From assembly GCF_022179345.1 (NCBI RefSeq), contig NZ_BPQR01000010.1, forward strand, positions 62,001 through 126,000: a DNA stretch of 64,000 bases, read 5' to 3'. The position numbers and the translations under genes are program-made. The notes below the pieces were generated by a model. It worked only from the letters and a program-made list of their open reading frames with translations, was not told where the DNA came from and did no database searches. This document shows positions 50,335-59,809 of the stretch, piece by piece (positions within the stretch are counted from its first letter, which is position 1; each line of letters starts with the position of its first letter). Origin of the DNA: Methylobacterium jeotgali. GTDB lineage: Bacteria; Pseudomonadota; Alphaproteobacteria; Rhizobiales; Beijerinckiaceae.

Positions 50335-51765
50335 GTGCACCCGAACGCGGTTACGCCCAGCCATCACGTGGCGATGAACTTCAGGGACGGAGCCGGCCGT
50401 TCGGTGCGCCTCATCGTTACGGAGGGCGGCATCCTGCGCGAATTCCTGGACTACTGGGAGGCGCCTTCGAACTGCGGCTACAGCCTGAGCTGGTGGCGCA
50501 AGGCGGTCCAGGCCATCGGACTGCTGGTCGATCACAGGGCGGCCACGCAGGCCGCGACCGGACTTCCCGCCCCCTGGGGGCCCCACTACCTCCAGACGCT
50601 CAAGATGCACCTGCGACACGGCACGTTCGTCGAGGTCGACAAGGTACTCGCGTGCCCATTGGGCCTTCACTGGCAGGGCCGCGGCGAGCGGGCCGTCTGG
50701 GAGGCCATGTCCCACATCACCCGGTTCGGGGACTTCTGTACGGAGCGCTACGGCTGGCCGTGGCTGAACCCCTACGCGATGCTCCCCGTCCCCGGGCGGA
50801 CGTGGCGCCGCACGGGACCGGACGGAGCGTTTCCGCGGGGCGATGCGGGCCGAGGGAGACTGGACAACGAGCGGGTCGTTCCCATCAGGATCGGCGGTGG
50901 CGGCCCGGCGTACGGGGATCCACCGGCCTTCCCGGCGGGCCGCCTCGACGACCTGCTCGGGGCCTTCCTCCGCCGCGGGGCGCGGGAGGGTCAGCCCCGC
51001 GAGACCCGGCTTCACCTCCGGGACATGATGATCGCGGTGCTGCAGGGGGCCGCCGGCCTGCGATGCTCAGAGCCGTTCCACATCTACGTGGGCGACGTGG
51101 AGGAGGACCCGACGCAGCCCGGCGTCGCGCGCGTCCGGGTGCACGACCCGGTGGACAGCGCCGTGCCGTGTCCCGGGCCGGGAGGGACCTGGCACCCAGT
51201 CCGACGGGCCGATTTCCTCCAGGGGCAGTCCTACGTGCCGCGTAACCAAACCCACGGGGGGACGCGGGCCGGCTGGAAGAGCCCGATCGTCAAGCAGGAC
51301 GGTCGGTACCGGTATTTCGAGGTGCAATGGTACCCGATCCGCTACGGTGTCCTCTTCCTCGACCTGTACAGGGAATACACCGCTCGCGGGGGGGCTCGCT
51401 CGTCGCCCTACCTGTTCCTGAACGACGCGGGCTCGCCCTACACGATCAGGCAGTACGAGAAGAAGCTCAAGCTGGCCTGCCTGCGTGTCGGCGTCGAACC
51501 CACGAAGGCTGCCGGCGGCACGACCCACGGGCTCAGGCATCACTATGCGCAGGGGCTCAAGGCCGCGGGACTGTCGGAGTCCGCCATCGCCGCCTGCCTG
51601 AACCAGAGCGACGAGCGTAGCGCGGAGACCTACACGCGCCCGTTCATGGCCGACGTGGCCCGGCAACTCCGGGACGTCGACCCTCTCACGGCCAACGTCG
51701 TCATCCCCGGCCTGTCGTCCCGGTCGGCGCATGCGCCGCGCGCGCGCGCGGGGGAAACCCGGTGA
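50335..51765 (+). CDS. gmtY: GmtY-like tyrosine recombinase (first gene of mobile trio)
   Basis: A 476-residue site-specific recombinase. The catalytic domain shows arginine I in LQGAAGLRCSEPFHIYVGDV, HxxR as THGLRHHYAQGLKAAGLSES (His398, Arg401), and tyrosine 433 in ERSAETYTRPFMAD. The N-terminal 230 residues bear core-binding-like helices. It is followed by a GTGA-overlapping gene for a second, very large recombinase-like protein and an ATGA-overlapping third gene. Sizes and order fit the GmtY-GmtZ-GmtX trio that defines GMT islands. An AT-rich promoter-like patch (GGAATATTATAGG) is at 50282. Confidence 0.8.
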   Translation: MHPNAVTPSHHVAMNFRDGAGRSVRLIVTEGGILREFLDYWEAPSNCGYSLSWWRKAVQAIGLLVDHRAATQAATGLPAPWGPHYLQTLKMHLRHGTFVEVDKVLACPLGLHWQGRGERAVWEAMSHITRFGDFCTERYGWPWLNPYAMLPVPGRTWRRTGPDGAFPRGDAGRGRLDNERVVPIRIGGGGPAYGDPPAFPAGRLDDLLGAFLRRGAREGQPRETRLHLRDMMIAVLQGAAGLRCSEPFHIYVGDVEEDPTQPGVARVRVHDPVDSAVPCPGPGGTWHPVRRADFLQGQSYVPRNQTHGGTRAGWKSPIVKQDGRYRYFEVQWYPIRYGVLFLDLYREYTARGGARSSPYLFLNDAGSPYTIRQYEKKLKLACLRVGVEPTKAAGGTTHGLRHHYAQGLKAAGLSESAIAACLNQSDERSAETYTRPFMADVARQLRDVDPLTANVVIPGLSSRSAHAPRARAGETR

Positions 51766-54700
51766 CGAACAGGACGGTCAGGGCCGCGGCGCCCCGCATC
51801 GCGACGGACGCTTCCGGCCGCGCGCTCAAGCTCGGGCCGGCGCGGAGCGACCAGCACTTCACCATGCTGGAGCCTTTCGAGGCCGACCGCGTGTGGCGCG
51901 CCTGCGACTTCTTCCTGAAGTCGAAGCAGGACGTCCGCCACGCCAGCGAGCGCCCGCGGAAGGAAGTCCGCCTTGCCATCGCCAAGTTGCGTGACGTGGA
52001 GACCGCGCGTGCGTTCAAGGACGCGCTCGACGAGACGTTCGAGTCCATCGCCAAGTGGAACCATCGGCCGCAGCACGCCCTGGAGCTCGCCGTCCGCCTT
52101 TGGGAGGAGGGATGCATCGTCCTGCCCAAGGGCCTGCTCATCCCGGGCACGGACCACGTGTTCAAGGAAACGCTCAAGCGCGACCGCGCGTTCAAGTGCC
52201 TCCCGAGCCTGCGCGGCGATGCGGGCGCGCTCATCGAACGGGTCCGCGCCCACGCGCACGAGACCGAGGCGTGGCCCGAGCCCAGGCGCGTCGTGGCCGC
52301 GCTCTTCTGGGCCTTGGTCACGACCCAGGGGCTGGCCCGGGGCGCCACGCTGTCCTGGACCGAGGCGCGGGAACTCTACGGGATCGGCCGGGACGACACC
52401 AACAGCTGGCGGCTCAAGCACGCGCTCGACGCGCTGCTCCCGCCCGTCGACGACGCGGTCGGCCAAGCCCCCGACGGCCGGGCCCCCAACGTCCGAGGCG
52501 GCGGCGAAGGTTCGAGGTCGGATCCGGAGTTCCGTTGGGTCCTCGCCGTCGATCCCGCCATGGACGCGTGGCGGCGGCTCTGCGCGCAATGGATCCGCAT
52601 CCAGGAAACGAGGCAGGCCCAGGCCCAGCTCACGACGGCGAACTTGGTTCTCCAGGTCCTGTCGAGCCTGCCTGCGGATTGCCGCGATCCCTACGTCCTG
52701 CTCGACCCCCGCCACGCGATCCACGGGGCCGTCGTCGAAGGCATGAAGAAGCGCCTGAAGGGCGGCTACCTGACGGCGTCGCTCAAGCGTGCGCGCGCCC
52801 TGTTCGCCCAGGCGCTGCTGGAGCTGGAGGCCGCGCCGGACCGGCGCCTCCGTCCGACGACGGCCCTGGAGAACCCCGTGGCGCCCAGCCAGATCCCAAG
52901 ACCCCCGGCCAGGCAGAGGAAAACGTCCAAGGAGCCGATCCCGACCGAATGGGTCGAGATGATGGCGCGCATCCTGACGGACGACGACTATGCTTGGCCG
53001 CGCACCCGTCAGAGCGACTACTTCCTGGACACGGACGGCCGGACGAGGATCTGGTCCCCGGTGAGGGCGTGCATGATCCTGGCCCTGCTGAGTTACCAGG
53101 GGAGGTTCTCGACCTTCGCCATGGCGGATTCGGGCGAGGGCGACCCGTCCCTACCGCGGTATCACGACGAACCCCACCCCGAATGGGACGACGGTCGTCC
53201 CGGTTGGGTCGAGTGGGTGAACAACGACTTGCCCGTCGAACGGCACAAGAGGGAGCGCGGCATCATCCGGCGCATCGAGGCGGCGCCGGGCGCGCGGTTC
53301 CACTTCGAGGCGAACAAGGGCGGCAAGGAATACGCGTCGCACTGGCGCAACAGGCCGCTGTACAGGATCCTGACGGAGCTGCGGGATTGGCAGGTCGCCA
53401 ACAATCCCGTTCGCGCCCCGACCCCGTACGACCGCGTCCCGTCAGGCAAGACGGCCACGAAGATCGGTCGCGAGGCGAATTCGGCGCGATACTACCTGTT
53501 TCGGGACCCGACGAACACGGCGGACCCGACGCTTCCGGTCTCGCGCAGCCGCGTCCGACGCTTCTTCATCGCCCTCCTGGACGAACTGGAGACCCGGTTG
53601 AGGGCGCAGGGTTGCGACCTGCCGGACGGATCGCGGCTGCGCCTCGTCCGCTCGCGCACTCGGTCCGGGCTGGCCAAGAGCGTGATGTTCACCGTGCACA
53701 CGACCCGCGTGACCGTGATCACGCACCTGATGGCGGCCAGGGTGCCGCTCGCCGTCGTGCGGTCCGATACGGGGCATTGGAGCCACGCCACCACGTCCTA
53801 CTACGACAAGAGCGGGTATGCACCGAGGCAGGCGGGCCCCGGGGAGCCGGCGGAGGCCGGGGGAAGGCCCGGGGCCGCGGCGCACTTCCTGGCCAGCCTC
53901 GCCGGCAGCGAGACCGCGCGCGACGTGCAGCTCGAAAGCGCCGGCCGCGGTCCGGCGAATCCCGGGCCGCCCGCGTCGGCGCGACCGTGGCGCCTGTTCG
54001 AGTACGGCGCCTGCCCGAACGGAGCCACGCGGTGCGCGGAGGCCGGCCACGCGTCCCCGGATGCGGGTGGGGAAGGCGCGCCCTGCCTGCGTTGCGTCCA
54101 CCTGCTGTCGGGGCCAGGCTTCGCGTCCGGCATGATCCGCCGGCACAGGGCCGCGTGCGAGGCCGCGTCGACGGCGGAGCGGACCAAGCGCGAGCTCACC
54201 GCGGAGATGGACAGCATCGAGGAACTCCCGCTTCCGGTTCCGGCCGACAGGCTCCGGAAGGTCGAGGCGGATCTCGCGGCGGCCGGCGCCCGGTACGAGG
54301 CCGCCATCGACGAGTTGGCGAGCCTGTCCTGCCACCTTGAGGCGAGCATGCGGCTGCTCGTAGACGCTGGACCGGGGCCGGGCCATGGTCCCACGTTCGT
54401 CGCGGTGCACGCCGGGGCGGAGCCGTCCGTGGCAATGCCGCCCCACGGCGCGGCGACCGTCGCCGGGCCGGGGGGCGAGGCCGTCAGGGTCGTCCGGGCG
54501 GACGCGGACCCCGCCTCGCCCCGGATGCAGCTCGCGGCGATGCTCGTGGCACTCGGGAAGAGCGATGACGCCGAGGCCGCGCCGGCGCGCGCGCCCGCCG
54601 CGTCGGCATCCGTGCGTCTGGCGATGCGGTCCGCGTCCGCCGAACTGGAGCGCTGGGCCGCCGCCAAGCATGCGAACAGGGCGGGCGTGTGGGCGCCGGA

Positions 54701-54830
54701 CGGCAACCCGGGGACAGCGGCCGGCTCCGGCGAGCGCCCCATGGGCACGCCCCGGCGGCCCGTGTCCGGTGGCACTCGCCCGCAGGCCCCCGGCGCCGGG
54801 AGCCGGGACCTCGCATCGGAGGCATCATGA
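51762..54830 (+). CDS. gmtZ: GmtZ-like large integrase (second gene of mobile trio)
   Basis: A 1022-residue protein starting with GTG in a GTGA overlap. The central-to-late part has a tyrosine-recombinase-like core: HTTRVTVITHLMAARVPLAV (His646, Arg649), DTGHWSHATTSYYDKSGY (His672, Tyr680/681). A cysteine-rich cluster follows (FEYGACPNGATRCAEAGH; GAPCLRCVHLLSGPGF), which may bind zinc, then a coiled region and a disordered, alanine/glycine-rich tail. Length and plan match VPA1269/GmtZ-type proteins. It is expected to work with GmtY and GmtX in moving the island. Confidence 0.75.
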   Translation: MTNRTVRAAAPRIATDASGRALKLGPARSDQHFTMLEPFEADRVWRACDFFLKSKQDVRHASERPRKEVRLAIAKLRDVETARAFKDALDETFESIAKWNHRPQHALELAVRLWEEGCIVLPKGLLIPGTDHVFKETLKRDRAFKCLPSLRGDAGALIERVRAHAHETEAWPEPRRVVAALFWALVTTQGLARGATLSWTEARELYGIGRDDTNSWRLKHALDALLPPVDDAVGQAPDGRAPNVRGGGEGSRSDPEFRWVLAVDPAMDAWRRLCAQWIRIQETRQAQAQLTTANLVLQVLSSLPADCRDPYVLLDPRHAIHGAVVEGMKKRLKGGYLTASLKRARALFAQALLELEAAPDRRLRPTTALENPVAPSQIPRPPARQRKTSKEPIPTEWVEMMARILTDDDYAWPRTRQSDYFLDTDGRTRIWSPVRACMILALLSYQGRFSTFAMADSGEGDPSLPRYHDEPHPEWDDGRPGWVEWVNNDLPVERHKRERGIIRRIEAAPGARFHFEANKGGKEYASHWRNRPLYRILTELRDWQVANNPVRAPTPYDRVPSGKTATKIGREANSARYYLFRDPTNTADPTLPVSRSRVRRFFIALLDELETRLRAQGCDLPDGSRLRLVRSRTRSGLAKSVMFTVHTTRVTVITHLMAARVPLAVVRSDTGHWSHATTSYYDKSGYAPRQAGPGEPAEAGGRPGAAAHFLASLAGSETARDVQLESAGRGPANPGPPASARPWRLFEYGACPNGATRCAEAGHASPDAGGEGAPCLRCVHLLSGPGFASGMIRRHRAACEAASTAERTKRELTAEMDSIEELPLPVPADRLRKVEADLAAAGARYEAAIDELASLSCHLEASMRLLVDAGPGPGHGPTFVAVHAGAEPSVAMPPHGAATVAGPGGEAVRVVRADADPASPRMQLAAMLVALGKSDDAEAAPARAPAASASVRLAMRSASAELERWAAAKHANRAGVWAPDGNPGTAAGSGERPMGTPRRPVSGGTRPQAPGAGSRDLASEAS

Positions 54831-55624
54831 CCACGAGACCGACGCCGCCCCAGGACACCGGACGACCCGCCTTCTTCAAGCCGGAAGGGCACGATCTCGT
54901 CGGCACGTTCGACCCGGAGCGACTCGATCCGTTCCCGGGAACCCGGGCACGTTACGACGCCCTGGTGGCCCAGGCCCGGAGCCCCACCGCGCGACGCCAG
55001 CTGGGCAACGTGGCCCATGCCCTGCTCCAGCTGCACAAGGGCGGGGCACGGATCCTCGGTCCGTCCGCCGTCGGCGCCGTTACGCAGAAGTGCGGCGGCC
55101 CGAGCGTCAAGGCGCTCAGCAACGCGACATCGGCTCATCACCAAGCGCTGATCGCCGCATTCAACGAGGAGACCGGGGCGGCCGCAGGCAAGGTCAGGCC
55201 CAAGCGGCCGGAGGGGCTCTACGACGAGATCATCCGGGCCCTACCCGACATGCATCATCGCGCCGCGGTCCAGGCCCTCGTGCAGTCCAAGAGGTCCAAC
55301 GAGCGCCAGATCCATATCCTCAAGCAGCAGGTCGGGGCTGCGTCGCTGCCGCTGGCGAGCCCGCTCGTCGTCGGCGACGCCGGGCCGTTGCCGGCCGTCG
55401 CCCCAGGCGGTCGCCAGAGCGCCGAGCCCGGCCAGGACGACGAGCGGCTGGCGCTGCTCCGGAGGGCCTTCAGCGTCGACGGCCTGAGGAGGAAGGGCCT
55501 CGCCATCGTCGATGGGGCGCTCGTTCTGGAAAGGATCAACCAACGCATCCTCAGCCCGCCCGAGTTAAGGGCCATCCGCGCGCTGCTGGGGGAGGACGTG
55601 GGCGGTGCTAATGGCACCGACTGA
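54827..55624 (+). CDS. gmtX: GmtX-like protein (third gene of mobile trio)
   Basis: A 265-residue protein starting at ATG in an ATGA overlap with the large integrase gene. The core SAVGAVTQKCGGPSVKALSN, then HHQALIAAFNEETGA, has the GGP...(I/L)xNxxxxxxxxLIxAx pattern recalled from GmtX proteins. It is followed by a coiled segment (ALVQSKRSNERQIHILKQQV) and a C-terminal domain with DGLRRKGLAIVDGALVLERI. It has no recombinase residues, so the trio is not a RIT (three-recombinase) element. Likely a DNA-binding accessory protein. Confidence 0.7.
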   Translation: MTTRPTPPQDTGRPAFFKPEGHDLVGTFDPERLDPFPGTRARYDALVAQARSPTARRQLGNVAHALLQLHKGGARILGPSAVGAVTQKCGGPSVKALSNATSAHHQALIAAFNEETGAAAGKVRPKRPEGLYDEIIRALPDMHHRAAVQALVQSKRSNERQIHILKQQVGAASLPLASPLVVGDAGPLPAVAPGGRQSAEPGQDDERLALLRRAFSVDGLRRKGLAIVDGALVLERINQRILSPPELRAIRALLGEDVGGANGTD

Positions 55625-55924
55625 CGCGATCCGGCCCGACCGGACCGGAGGTTCATCTCGTCCACGTACGCGCGAATGTGGATCTCGTGACGGGACGTCG
55701 TCGTCCCGGGTTCGGGCAAGCCGGTTACGGCCGAAGAGGTCGCCAAGCCGACCCGGCGCAAGCGGCGGTGTTCGGGCCTTGCCGCGGTGTATCCATGGGG
55801 ATGGGCGCGATACCCTCTCAGCAGTCGCGGCGGGCGCCTTCTCGCCCAAGCGCCGCCAAAGCTTCCCACGTCCCGTGCGCATCATGACGGGCCCGAGCCG
55901 CCGACCGGCCGGCGGTCTGTTGCC
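55625..55924. other. Convergent gap between GmtX-like and DUF488-like genes
   Basis: 300 bases with no supported gene, between convergent transcripts. No strong hairpin or repeat was recognised by eye. It is a possible place for an island boundary or terminator. Confidence 0.3.
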
Positions 55925-56443
55925 TCAGCCCGTTACGCCGGCGAGCGCCCGGGGGTGCAACTCGGCCTGGTAGGTGCTGGAATGCCTGAGCAGCCGGCGC
56001 ATCTGGTCCAGCCAGCCGAGGTCCCGGGCCGCCGTGTCGTAGATGCAGATGGAGAGGCCCATCGTCAGGGCGGGCTCGATCTTGGCGTAGGCGTTCGAGA
56101 CACCCATCGAGACCAGGGTCGGATCGGCCAGGGGACGCCTGACCAGCATCGCGAACTCGATGTACCGGATGTCGCGGTCGCGCAGGTGGAAGACCACGGA
56201 CTTGTGCCGGAACCGGGGGCGCTCGAACACCGGGCACGGTCGCAGGTCCACGAGCGCGGTCACGGCGTTCAGCGCCAGGAGCCTGAACAGCCGCTCCTCG
56301 TCGAGCGCGCCGACGTCGACGAACGCGACCTTGCCGCGGCCCTCGTCACGGGCGGGGAAGAGGGAGTGCTGCACCTGCACGCAGGAAGCGGCGGTTGCGG
56401 CCCCGGCCCTGACCGGGAAGCCTATGACCTTGGCCTCAAGCAT
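55925..56443 (-). CDS. DUF488-like protein coupled to the dCTP deaminase gene
   Basis: A 172-residue protein. VAFVDVGALDEERLFRLLAL, NAVTALVDLRPCPVFERPRF and RHKSVVFHLRDRDIRYIEFA follow the DUF488 pattern (a strand, then LVDVRxxPxSRxPxF, then IxY). The second half (SICIYDTAARDLGWLDQMRR) also fits. Its ATG lies inside the last codons of the deaminase gene (eight-base overlap) with GGAGAAG upstream, so the two are translationally coupled. DUF488 function is poorly known. The pairing suggests a role in the same defence unit. It does not resemble AvcI. Confidence 0.65.
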   Translation of the reverse strand: MLEAKVIGFPVRAGAATAASCVQVQHSLFPARDEGRGKVAFVDVGALDEERLFRLLALNAVTALVDLRPCPVFERPRFRHKSVVFHLRDRDIRYIEFAMLVRRPLADPTLVSMGVSNAYAKIEPALTMGLSICIYDTAARDLGWLDQMRRLLRHSSTYQAELHPRALAGVTG

Positions 56444-58109
56444 CGCGCTTCTCCGGAACGAGGGCGGCGGCCTTCTCTTCCACGGACTCCAAAGCCCTCA
56501 GCCGCACCGCGTGTTCCGGGATGCCGCCGACGGGGGCCCGGTAGCTCCCGTCCTCGTTCTTCAACTCGGCCCGCTTGACGAAGAAGTCCTCGTACATGCG
56601 CACGCCCACCCCCGTGAAGGGGACCACGACCATCTTGTCCGCATCCACGGCGGACCCGCCCCTCTGGCGCCTCGGGAGCTCGTTGGCGATGGCGTCGGAA
56701 TGCAGCTCGCTGGCGAGGCTTTTCTTGTAGGGTTCGACGTAGTAGACCCGCTCAACCCCGGCGGTCACGAGGTGCCGGGCGCAGTTATGGCACGGGTAGG
56801 TCGTGCAGTAGAGCGTCGTGCCGACCGGCGACACCCCCTTGCGGGCCGCCGAGAACAGCGCATCCATCTCGGCATGGATGGACCGGGAGTATTCGATCAG
56901 GTCCTTGACCCCCGGCATGTCCCCCATGATCTCGGCCTTGGCGATGAGCTTGGCCGAGATGTCGGCCTGGGCCCTTTCGCGCGCGGTCTTCGCGACGTCG
57001 ATGCCGGTCTCGGGCACCGGGTGGGCTGCCAGGGCGAGGTCCGCGCTGAGGTTCGTCGCCATCCAGCGGGCGAGTTCGTTCCTTAGGTTGTTCTTCTTGC
57101 GGGTGTTGTGGCAGCCGACGAACTGCAGGCCGCCCTCGCCAGTCCACCGCCACGCGCTGCAACGGTTGTCGTCGGGGCTGTCCTCGTCATAAACGCCGCC
57201 GCCGAACGCCGGCGGGTCGTTCGTCCCCGTCGAGACGATGGTCCCGTCTTCCGCGGTTAAGGCGGCGCCGACCTGGCGCGACAGGCATGAGGATTGTCGG
57301 GCGGCCGCGTAGGCGTGCTTGATCGCCCGCTCGGCCCGCGTCGGGCGCACCAGGCCGGTCCCGAGGAGGAGGTTCGTGAACCGCCGGAGATCGTCCGTGA
57401 GGTTTTCGCCCTCCTGGCTGACCTCGTTGTTGTCGATGAAGAAATCGGCGAGGTGGAAGGCGTCGCGCACCTGTTGGCCGTGCGGCTTCCCGACGTCCTT
57501 CTCGTCCCGCTCCATGTACCGGAGCACGTCCTCGCGGTCGACGCCGCGGTACTTGGCGACCGCCATCTGCGCACCGATCAGCCGCCGTTCGCGGTTGGCG
57601 GGCTCGCAGTGCGTGGCGACGAGGCGAAACGACTGCCCGTAGACGTTCTGAAGCAGCTTCACCTCATCCGAGTGCTTGATCGAGTCGAGGATGACGGCGA
57701 GCTTCCTCTCGCCGGGGACGGCCTCGCCCCGCAGCTTCATAATCTCACGTACTGCCAGGGCTGCCACGGCATGGTTGCCGTGGGCCTTCCTGAGTTCATC
57801 CCCAAGGTTTTGCAGGTCGCAGGCGCGGGCGAACCGCGACGGGCCCAGATGCACGCCGGTACCCAGCTGGGTTATCGGACTGCCGGCGAACTGCCGCTCG
57901 ATCAAGGTGCTCAGCTTGACCGGCTCGACGTCATACCCGGCGACTTCCAGGAGAAGTTGGAGCCGCTTCACGGCGGTCGAGCAGCCCGAGCCGGCGAACC
58001 CGACGATGCCGATCACGAGCTCCTTCGACAGCGGCGAGACGCCGGATGGATCGGGCGCGTCCGCGGCGTCCGGCACGGCCTTCAGCTTGGTGTTGCCCGC
58101 CTTCGCCAC
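56436..58109 (-). CDS. avcD: AvcD-type anti-phage dCTP/dCMP deaminase with N-terminal P-loop kinase-like domain
   Basis: A 557-residue protein from GTG 58109. The N-terminal nucleotide-kinase-like domain has P-loop GFAGSGCST (37-45) and LAVILDSIKHSDEV. The C-terminal deoxycytidylate deaminase domain has zinc ligands in SIHAEMDALF (His412, Glu414) and YCTTYPCHNCARHL (Cys440, Cys443). It also has CSAWRWTGEGGLQFVGCHNT and YYVEPYKKSLASELHSDAI. This two-domain plan is that of AvcD, which destroys dC nucleotides during phage infection. The AvcI partner is not seen. Instead a DUF488-like gene follows. Convergent with the GMT trio, so probably island cargo. Confidence 0.88.
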   Translation of the reverse strand: MAKAGNTKLKAVPDAADAPDPSGVSPLSKELVIGIVGFAGSGCSTAVKRLQLLLEVAGYDVEPVKLSTLIERQFAGSPITQLGTGVHLGPSRFARACDLQNLGDELRKAHGNHAVAALAVREIMKLRGEAVPGERKLAVILDSIKHSDEVKLLQNVYGQSFRLVATHCEPANRERRLIGAQMAVAKYRGVDREDVLRYMERDEKDVGKPHGQQVRDAFHLADFFIDNNEVSQEGENLTDDLRRFTNLLLGTGLVRPTRAERAIKHAYAAARQSSCLSRQVGAALTAEDGTIVSTGTNDPPAFGGGVYDEDSPDDNRCSAWRWTGEGGLQFVGCHNTRKKNNLRNELARWMATNLSADLALAAHPVPETGIDVAKTARERAQADISAKLIAKAEIMGDMPGVKDLIEYSRSIHAEMDALFSAARKGVSPVGTTLYCTTYPCHNCARHLVTAGVERVYYVEPYKKSLASELHSDAIANELPRRQRGGSAVDADKMVVVPFTGVGVRMYEDFFVKRAELKNEDGSYRAPVGGIPEHAVRLRALESVEEKAAALVPEKRDA

Positions 58110-58860
58110 CGACCGCCGCCCCCATTCCGGCCCAGCGCGGCCATCGGCCGGCTCGAATCCCCCGTCGCGCGGGACCCTATGGCGGCAAACCTTACCGATG
58201 CGTGGGCATCCGACAATGGTCGAGATTGCGCGCCGGCAGCCTGTCCACGACCGTTCAGCCGATGGCATGCCCGGCCGGGTCCGCAACCATCAGCCGGAGC
58301 TGGGCGCTCGCATCCGACGCGGGGATTTCGGCCATCCGATCGAGCGCCGTCGGCTACCGGTGCCTGCCACTCGTCGCGCGGTCAGGCCAAGCCAGCTTCG
58401 ACGGGGTGGGCGGGCACGAAGTCCGTCCGCTCCTCGATCCGGCCGCGCGCTGCAGTTCCGCGCGGAGGGGTTCTGGGACCGCGTCATGCAGGAGATAGCC
58501 GAGTTCCTCGTCGGGCGCGGCAGCCTGAGGCCAACCGAGATCCAGCCGAACTCGGAGCCTTGACGCTTCGCGGCGCCACCCTGCACAGGGAGCCGCTTAA
58601 ACCCCGGGCAGCCTCAAGAAGAAGATGGACGTCCCGGTCTCGTCAGGACGCTGCTTCGAGCCTCGCGGCGAGGGACGCCATGCCCTCTGGGCCGGGTGAA
58701 CCCCTTCCTGGCCTACTCTGCGTCGTAGCCGCCCTGTTCGCCGGCCGAGGGTTTGTGCGGGCGATGCTCGGCCGTGGTGGGACCTGGGCGGGTCGCGACA
58801 GCTCAAGCCCATGTTCCTGAGGGTGAGGCCGGTGCGATCACCGGGCTTTGGGAGGGGCCT
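58110..58860. other. Gene-free stretch right of the defence genes
   Basis: About 750 bases without a supported gene. A plus-strand fragment near 58440-58563 (FWDRVMQEIAEFLVGRGSLR) looks coding-like but has no start and may be a gene remnant. It is a possible right boundary of the inserted block. No direct repeat was found by eye. Confidence 0.35.
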
Positions 58861-59073
58861 TCACGGCTCATGTCCGCGAACCTCGCCCGGCTTGTGTACG
58901 GTCGCCCGAAGGTAGTCGGGACTGGCCCAGGCTCGCGCGAGCTCGAAGGACGTCGTCGTGCCGCCGCCCCTCCGGTCAGGGGAGGCGCGGATGGCCGTTT
59001 CGGCAGCCTCCAGTCGCGGTGCCGGGACGATGACCTGATAGTCCGCGTCAGCCTGGCCGTCCGCAGCGGCCAT
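58861..59073 (-). CDS. Possible small protein, 70 aa
   Basis: A 70-residue frame from ATG 59073 (ADADYQVIVPAPRLEAAETA; GTTTSFELARAWASPDYLRA) with plausible protein composition but no ribosome binding site. It lies downstream of the crp/fnr gene on the same strand. Unknown. May be spurious. Confidence 0.3.
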   Translation of the reverse strand: MAAADGQADADYQVIVPAPRLEAAETAIRASPDRRGGGTTTSFELARAWASPDYLRATVHKPGEVRGHEP

Positions 59074-59134
59074 CGCGATGACGGGAGCCGTTCCACCGTT
59101 CCGTGATGGGCATCGGGAAGCGAGGCCCCGACGA

Positions 59135-59809
59135 CTAATTCAGGCGGTTGGAGGCCAGGGCCGCGCGGTCGGCGAGCTCGACCTGCCCGCGCCGCAGGAT
59201 GACGAGACCGGCCTCGGCCCACTGCGCCAGGATGCGGCTGACAACCTCGCGGACGCTGCCCACGTCGGCGGCGAGCTGCTGATGGGTCTTGTGGACCACG
59301 CCGTCGGGACCGGCCTCCGTCAGCAGCCGGCGCGCGAGCCTTTGCTCCAGCGGCGCGAAAGCCACCTCTTCGATCAGCGTGAACATGCTCGCCATGAGCC
59401 TGGAATAGTCGTCGAGGACGAAGCTTCGGAACTCCGGGCTCTCGGCCATCAACTGCTGGAACGTGGCCGCCGGGATCGCCGCCAGTTCGGTACGCTCCTC
59501 CGCGATGCTCTCGGCAGGGAAGCCGCCGCCGGCCAACAGGCACTGGGTGGTGAGCACGCATGTCCCGCCCGCCTTGACCTTGTAGATCAGCACCTCGCGC
59601 CCGCCCTCCGACAGCCGAAACACGCGGGTCCGACCGTCGATGCACATGAGGTAGTTCGCGCACGCGCCGTCGAGCTCGTAAGCGACGGCGCCGGCTTCGA
59701 GGACAGGGAAGTGCACCGTGCCGCGCGCGATCTGCAGGTGGGCGGCCGAGAAGCCCTTGATGAGGGGAAAGCGCTCGATCCAGCGCTCGACCTGATGGTT
59801 GTCCGGCAT
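59135..59809 (-). CDS. Crp/Fnr-family transcriptional regulator
   Basis: A 224-residue regulator. Sensor domain: FPLIKGFSAAHLQIARGTVH, YELDGACANYLMCIDGRTRV, FRLSEGGREVLIYKVKAGGT. The winged helix is QQLAADVGSVREVVSRILAQ with WAEAGLVILRRGQVELAD. It has no N-terminal four-cysteine iron-sulfur motif, so it is not classical FNR. Cysteines in ANYLMC and GTCVLTTQC could be redox-sensitive. Divergent from the soxYZ-like operon, whose promoter region carries GTGAC-N4-GTCAC. A frameshifted relative is at 6233-6830 beside the same kind of site. Confidence 0.9.
   Translation of the reverse strand: MPDNHQVERWIERFPLIKGFSAAHLQIARGTVHFPVLEAGAVAYELDGACANYLMCIDGRTRVFRLSEGGREVLIYKVKAGGTCVLTTQCLLAGGGFPAESIAEERTELAAIPAATFQQLMAESPEFRSFVLDDYSRLMASMFTLIEEVAFAPLEQRLARRLLTEAGPDGVVHKTHQQLAADVGSVREVVSRILAQWAEAGLVILRRGQVELADRAALASNRLN

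Noticed and set aside
50335..55624. Recombinase-in-trio (RIT) or Tn554-type element
   Set aside because: The third gene has no recombinase residues and the second is far longer than Tn554 TnpB. The GMT plan fits better.
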